Assembly (NCBI GenBank): GCA_016795385.1
Contig: JAEUHI010000064.1
Coordinates: 124,001-188,000 of the forward strand
Source of the DNA: Verrucomicrobiales bacterium
GTDB taxonomy: Bacteria; Verrucomicrobiota; Verrucomicrobiia; Verrucomicrobiales; DEV007
Length of the DNA stretch: 64,000 nt
Reading direction: 5' to 3'
The position numbers and the translations under genes are program-made. Numbering within the stretch: position 1 is the first letter of the stretch; every line of letters starts with the position of its first letter. Shown piece by piece: positions 62,399-64,000 of the stretch. The notes beneath the pieces are model-generated. The model was not told the origin of the DNA and did not search any database. It worked only from the letters and a program-made list of their open reading frames with translations.

Positions 62399-63286
62399 TT
62401 AACCTTTGCCAGAGAGTGCAACCAAAAGTGGCGGCAATCGGTTCATCCCTTCGGTCGGCATGTTGAGGTGCATCAGGGTGTAGTTTCGCATCGCGCGCCT
62501 CACCTTGAGCCGTAGAAGCCCATCAGTGATGCCGAAATCCCAGGCGACAGACTCCCGCAAATTTGCCGACAATTCCGGGTTGGGAGAGAGAACCAACTCG
62601 TCGATCGTTTCCCACTCCACGTCCGGAGGCAGGTTCTCTGGGGCTTTATCAGCGGGCCATTCTACTTTGCGGATGCGGCTGAGGACAAAGTCGCGGTAGT
62701 CCCGGTTTTCCTCGCACCATGCACGCACATGCCACCGGTAGCCATTGTTGGCGAACGCGTGAGGCACGATGTAGCGGGCGCCGGGTGTAATGGATCCGAC
62801 ACCCTCAGCCTCCGCTTCGCGCCGACCGGAAAGGGACGCGTAATCGATGCGCAGGCGCATGTTCGCCCACACGGCATAGAAGGCGGCCCGCTCGACCGAT
62901 GGAGTCGCCCGGCGCACGGGCAGAGAAACACCGGTGACCCGGGCCGTTGGTAAATGCCCGGTGGAATTCATCGCCGCTGGACGGCCGACCAAGCCGTCAC
63001 CGTGTTCTGGCAAAAACAGCAAGAGCGCGTCCTCCAGTTGCGGCGTGTGATAGACACAGGCCATGCCCGGCTCACCACGATAGGTCTTCGCCTTCAGATC
63101 GTAGCGCGCCGCCGTCGGGTTGATCTCAAGGTAGCGCTGGAGGTCGGAACTGGCTTGGGCCAGGGAGATTCCGAAAAGTTCCCGAAGGTCTTTCCGCTTC
63201 ACCTGTCCGCGCCACCACAGGGAACGCTCGATGAAACGCAGGCGTTCCTGTGCCGCCCAGGCTTCGGGGTTGGTGGTGTTGGACAT
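62399..63286 (-). CDS. WYL-domain winged-helix regulator (CapW/BrxR-like)
   Basis: A 295-residue regulator. Residues about 13-70 are a winged helix (RLRFIERSLWWRGQVKRKDL, FGISLAQASSDLQRYL, ARYDLKAKTYRG) closely resembling the N-terminus of CapW/BrxR regulators of CBASS and BREX defence loci. Residues about 128-210 form a WYL domain with RIDYASLSGRR and YRWHVRAWCEENRDYRDFVL, and a C-terminal dimerisation extension follows. WYL domains are thought to sense nucleic acid ligands. It is divergent from csb1; an 11-5-11 inverted repeat lies in the gap. It probably represses the cas operon and may derepress it on infection. Confidence 0.83.
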   Translation of the reverse strand: MSNTTNPEAWAAQERLRFIERSLWWRGQVKRKDLRELFGISLAQASSDLQRYLEINPTAARYDLKAKTYRGEPGMACVYHTPQLEDALLLFLPEHGDGLVGRPAAMNSTGHLPTARVTGVSLPVRRATPSVERAAFYAVWANMRLRIDYASLSGRREAEAEGVGSITPGARYIVPHAFANNGYRWHVRAWCEENRDYRDFVLSRIRKVEWPADKAPENLPPDVEWETIDELVLSPNPELSANLRESVAWDFGITDGLLRLKVRRAMRNYTLMHLNMPTEGMNRLPPLLVALSGKG

Positions 63287-63382
63287 GGGAACTCGCGGAA
63301 ATCTTCGTTAAGAGAAGATCAGGGAAACCGAAGGACTTTGCAAGAGATCAGGCGATTTTTTCAAATTAGTCGTGTTTTTTGA

Positions 63383-63411
63383 TTGACGCGTATGACTGGA
63401 TGTTCTATTTG
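63383..63411 (+). promoter_or_regulatory. Candidate promoter of the cas operon
   Basis: TTGACG (63383-63388) and TATTTG (63406-63411) are 17 bases apart in the 178-base AT-rich gap between the WYL regulator and csb1. Transcription would begin near 63418, inside the inverted repeat that follows, and leave a leader of about 47 bases. Confidence 0.45.
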
Positions 63412-63417
63412 AAATCG

Positions 63418-63444
63418 TTGACCTACTCCAGTCGAGTTGGTCAA
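63418..63444. promoter_or_regulatory. 11-5-11 inverted repeat, candidate operator for the WYL regulator
   Basis: The left arm TTGACCTACTC (63418-63428) and right arm GAGTTGGTCAA (63434-63444) match at 10 of 11 positions around a 5-base centre. The site lies just after the proposed -10 element and 20 bases before the csb1 ATG, a position that would block transcription. An 11-5-11 layout is what I recall for operators of BrxR-type regulators. Confidence 0.6.
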
Positions 63445-63464
63445 ATCTTGAGCTTCCCTTAAAA

Positions 63465-64000
63465 ATGAAACTACACGACCTTCACCAAGCTGTTCAGTCC
63501 GCTGCGGGACTCCGCCTCCGTCTTCGCCTCCAGCCGCTCTACGGTCCTGGTGAGGTGATTTTTCCCTGTACTGTTGCCGGGGGGAAATATCAGACCTCGA
63601 AGAGGCGTATCCCAGGGTTCACCGAGTCCGTCGACTGCACGATCATCGACAGTGTCCAGAGCCAAGCGAACCGGATGGAGGATGCGCTATTGGAAGACAT
63701 TCGAGCCGGTCACCTGCACCTCCCGCACGTCGCAACCGATTTCAGTGGAGTTGAAGGACTGGAGAAGCCTGTCGGCACGATCACCTGCTTCGAGGCTCCG
63801 CATCGCATCTTCGACGCCATCCTGCGGGATTCGGTCGATGAGACCGGGAGACACTTTCCCCTGACCACCCTCGGAAAGTCCGTCATCAACGCGAATTCGA
63901 AGGACGCCTCGGCGATCTTCGGAGTTTCGCCGGCCAGCCTTCTCTTCGGGAGTTGGGATTCGACCGGTGTTTCCGGGGGCTTGGGTGAAAAATACACCCG
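63465..64000 (+). CDS. csb1: Type I-G (formerly I-U) CRISPR-Cas protein Csb1/Cas7, N-terminal part (runs off the right edge)
   Basis: The open frame from ATG 63465 gives 178 residues with no stop. Four stretches are hallmarks of Csb1 (GSU0053 family): LRLRLRLQPLYGPGEVIFP with a following GG, TIIDSVQSQANRMEDALL, TITCFEAPHRIFDAILRDS, and ASLLFGSWDSTGVSGGLGEK. Csb1 is the Cas7 backbone subunit that coats the crRNA in type I-G Cascade. It is the first gene seen of the operon, so csb2 (Cas5-Cas6), csx17 (Cas8), cas3, cas4-cas1 and cas2 are expected beyond the window. The ATG follows AT-rich sequence; no Shine-Dalgarno sequence is clear. Confidence 0.9.
   Translation, partial: MKLHDLHQAVQSAAGLRLRLRLQPLYGPGEVIFPCTVAGGKYQTSKRRIPGFTESVDCTIIDSVQSQANRMEDALLEDIRAGHLHLPHVATDFSGVEGLEKPVGTITCFEAPHRIFDAILRDSVDETGRHFPLTTLGKSVINANSKDASAIFGVSPASLLFGSWDSTGVSGGLGEKYT

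Larger units (their letters stand above)
60844..64000. mobile_element. Left end of an integrative element inserted in tRNA-Ser(CGA), carrying CRISPR-Cas genes
   Basis: The element starts at the tRNA-Ser fragment and continues past the right edge. It carries a tyrosine integrase close to the attachment site, a WYL regulator and the start of a type I-G cas operon. The first 115 bases, before the integrase, are AT-richer than the flanks and hold repeated ATTCA-type motifs and a GATAAC/GTTATC inverted pair, which may be integrase arm sites. No conjugation or phage structural gene is present in the part seen. Confidence 0.7.

Overview
The window looks like a chromosomal segment from a GC-rich Gram-negative member of the PVC group, most probably a verrucomicrobium. 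The evidence is the combination of DUF1501, DUF1549/DUF1553 and PVC-type haem-binding proteins, several Tat-type signal peptides of the RRxF kind, an AddAB-like repair pair, REP-like intergenic palindromes and generally weak Shine-Dalgarno sequences. The assignment is inferred from gene content and was not checked against a database.

Layout. From 1 to 7.8 kb, all on the minus strand, lie the start of a divergent sodium:solute symporter and a complete F1Fo ATP synthase operon in the order a-c-b-delta-alpha-gamma-beta-epsilon. The delta subunit is short, and a CRP-like palindrome lies upstream of the operon. From 7.9 to 21.3 kb are an AsmA-like protein, an ABCG-type exporter, the SpoU-family methyltransferase TrmH, a perfect 12 x 7-bp tandem repeat, and AddB-like and AddA-like proteins. 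The AddB/AddA pair is separated by a small accessory cassette holding a Phd antitoxin, a broken PIN toxin, a nucleotidyltransferase and a small protein. From 21.3 to 34.7 kb are a Ski2-like helicase, a tripartite RND efflux operon whose first ORF joins a TetR repressor in frame to the TolC-like lipoprotein, an orphan OppD-type ATPase and a membrane-anchored GH75-like protein.

From 34.7 to 60.4 kb come a PSD1/DUF1501 pair, an OLD-family nuclease beside a tRNA-Arg(CCG) gene, proBA, an esterase, a DsbD, two tandem helical-repeat proteins, a glycerophosphodiester phosphodiesterase, a Tat-exported amidohydrolase, a large PVC-type dehydrogenase/cytochrome protein, an AEC transporter, a sugar-phosphate isomerase-like protein, an RlmI-type methyltransferase, a hydrolase lipoprotein and a protein with a choice-of-anchor-D domain. 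Three different REP-like palindrome families sit in the gaps.

From 60.5 kb to the right edge is the end of an integrative element. It starts at a 3' fragment of tRNA-Ser(CGA) cut at the anticodon stem, with tandem partial scars of the same tRNA end to its left. It carries a tyrosine integrase, then a WYL-domain winged-helix regulator of the CapW/BrxR kind. Divergent from the regulator is the first gene of a type I-G (formerly I-U) CRISPR-Cas operon, csb1/cas7, which runs off the window. An 11-5-11 inverted repeat lies between regulator and csb1, just downstream of a plausible promoter. This regulated CRISPR island, and the TetR-efflux fusion ORF, are the most notable things in the window.
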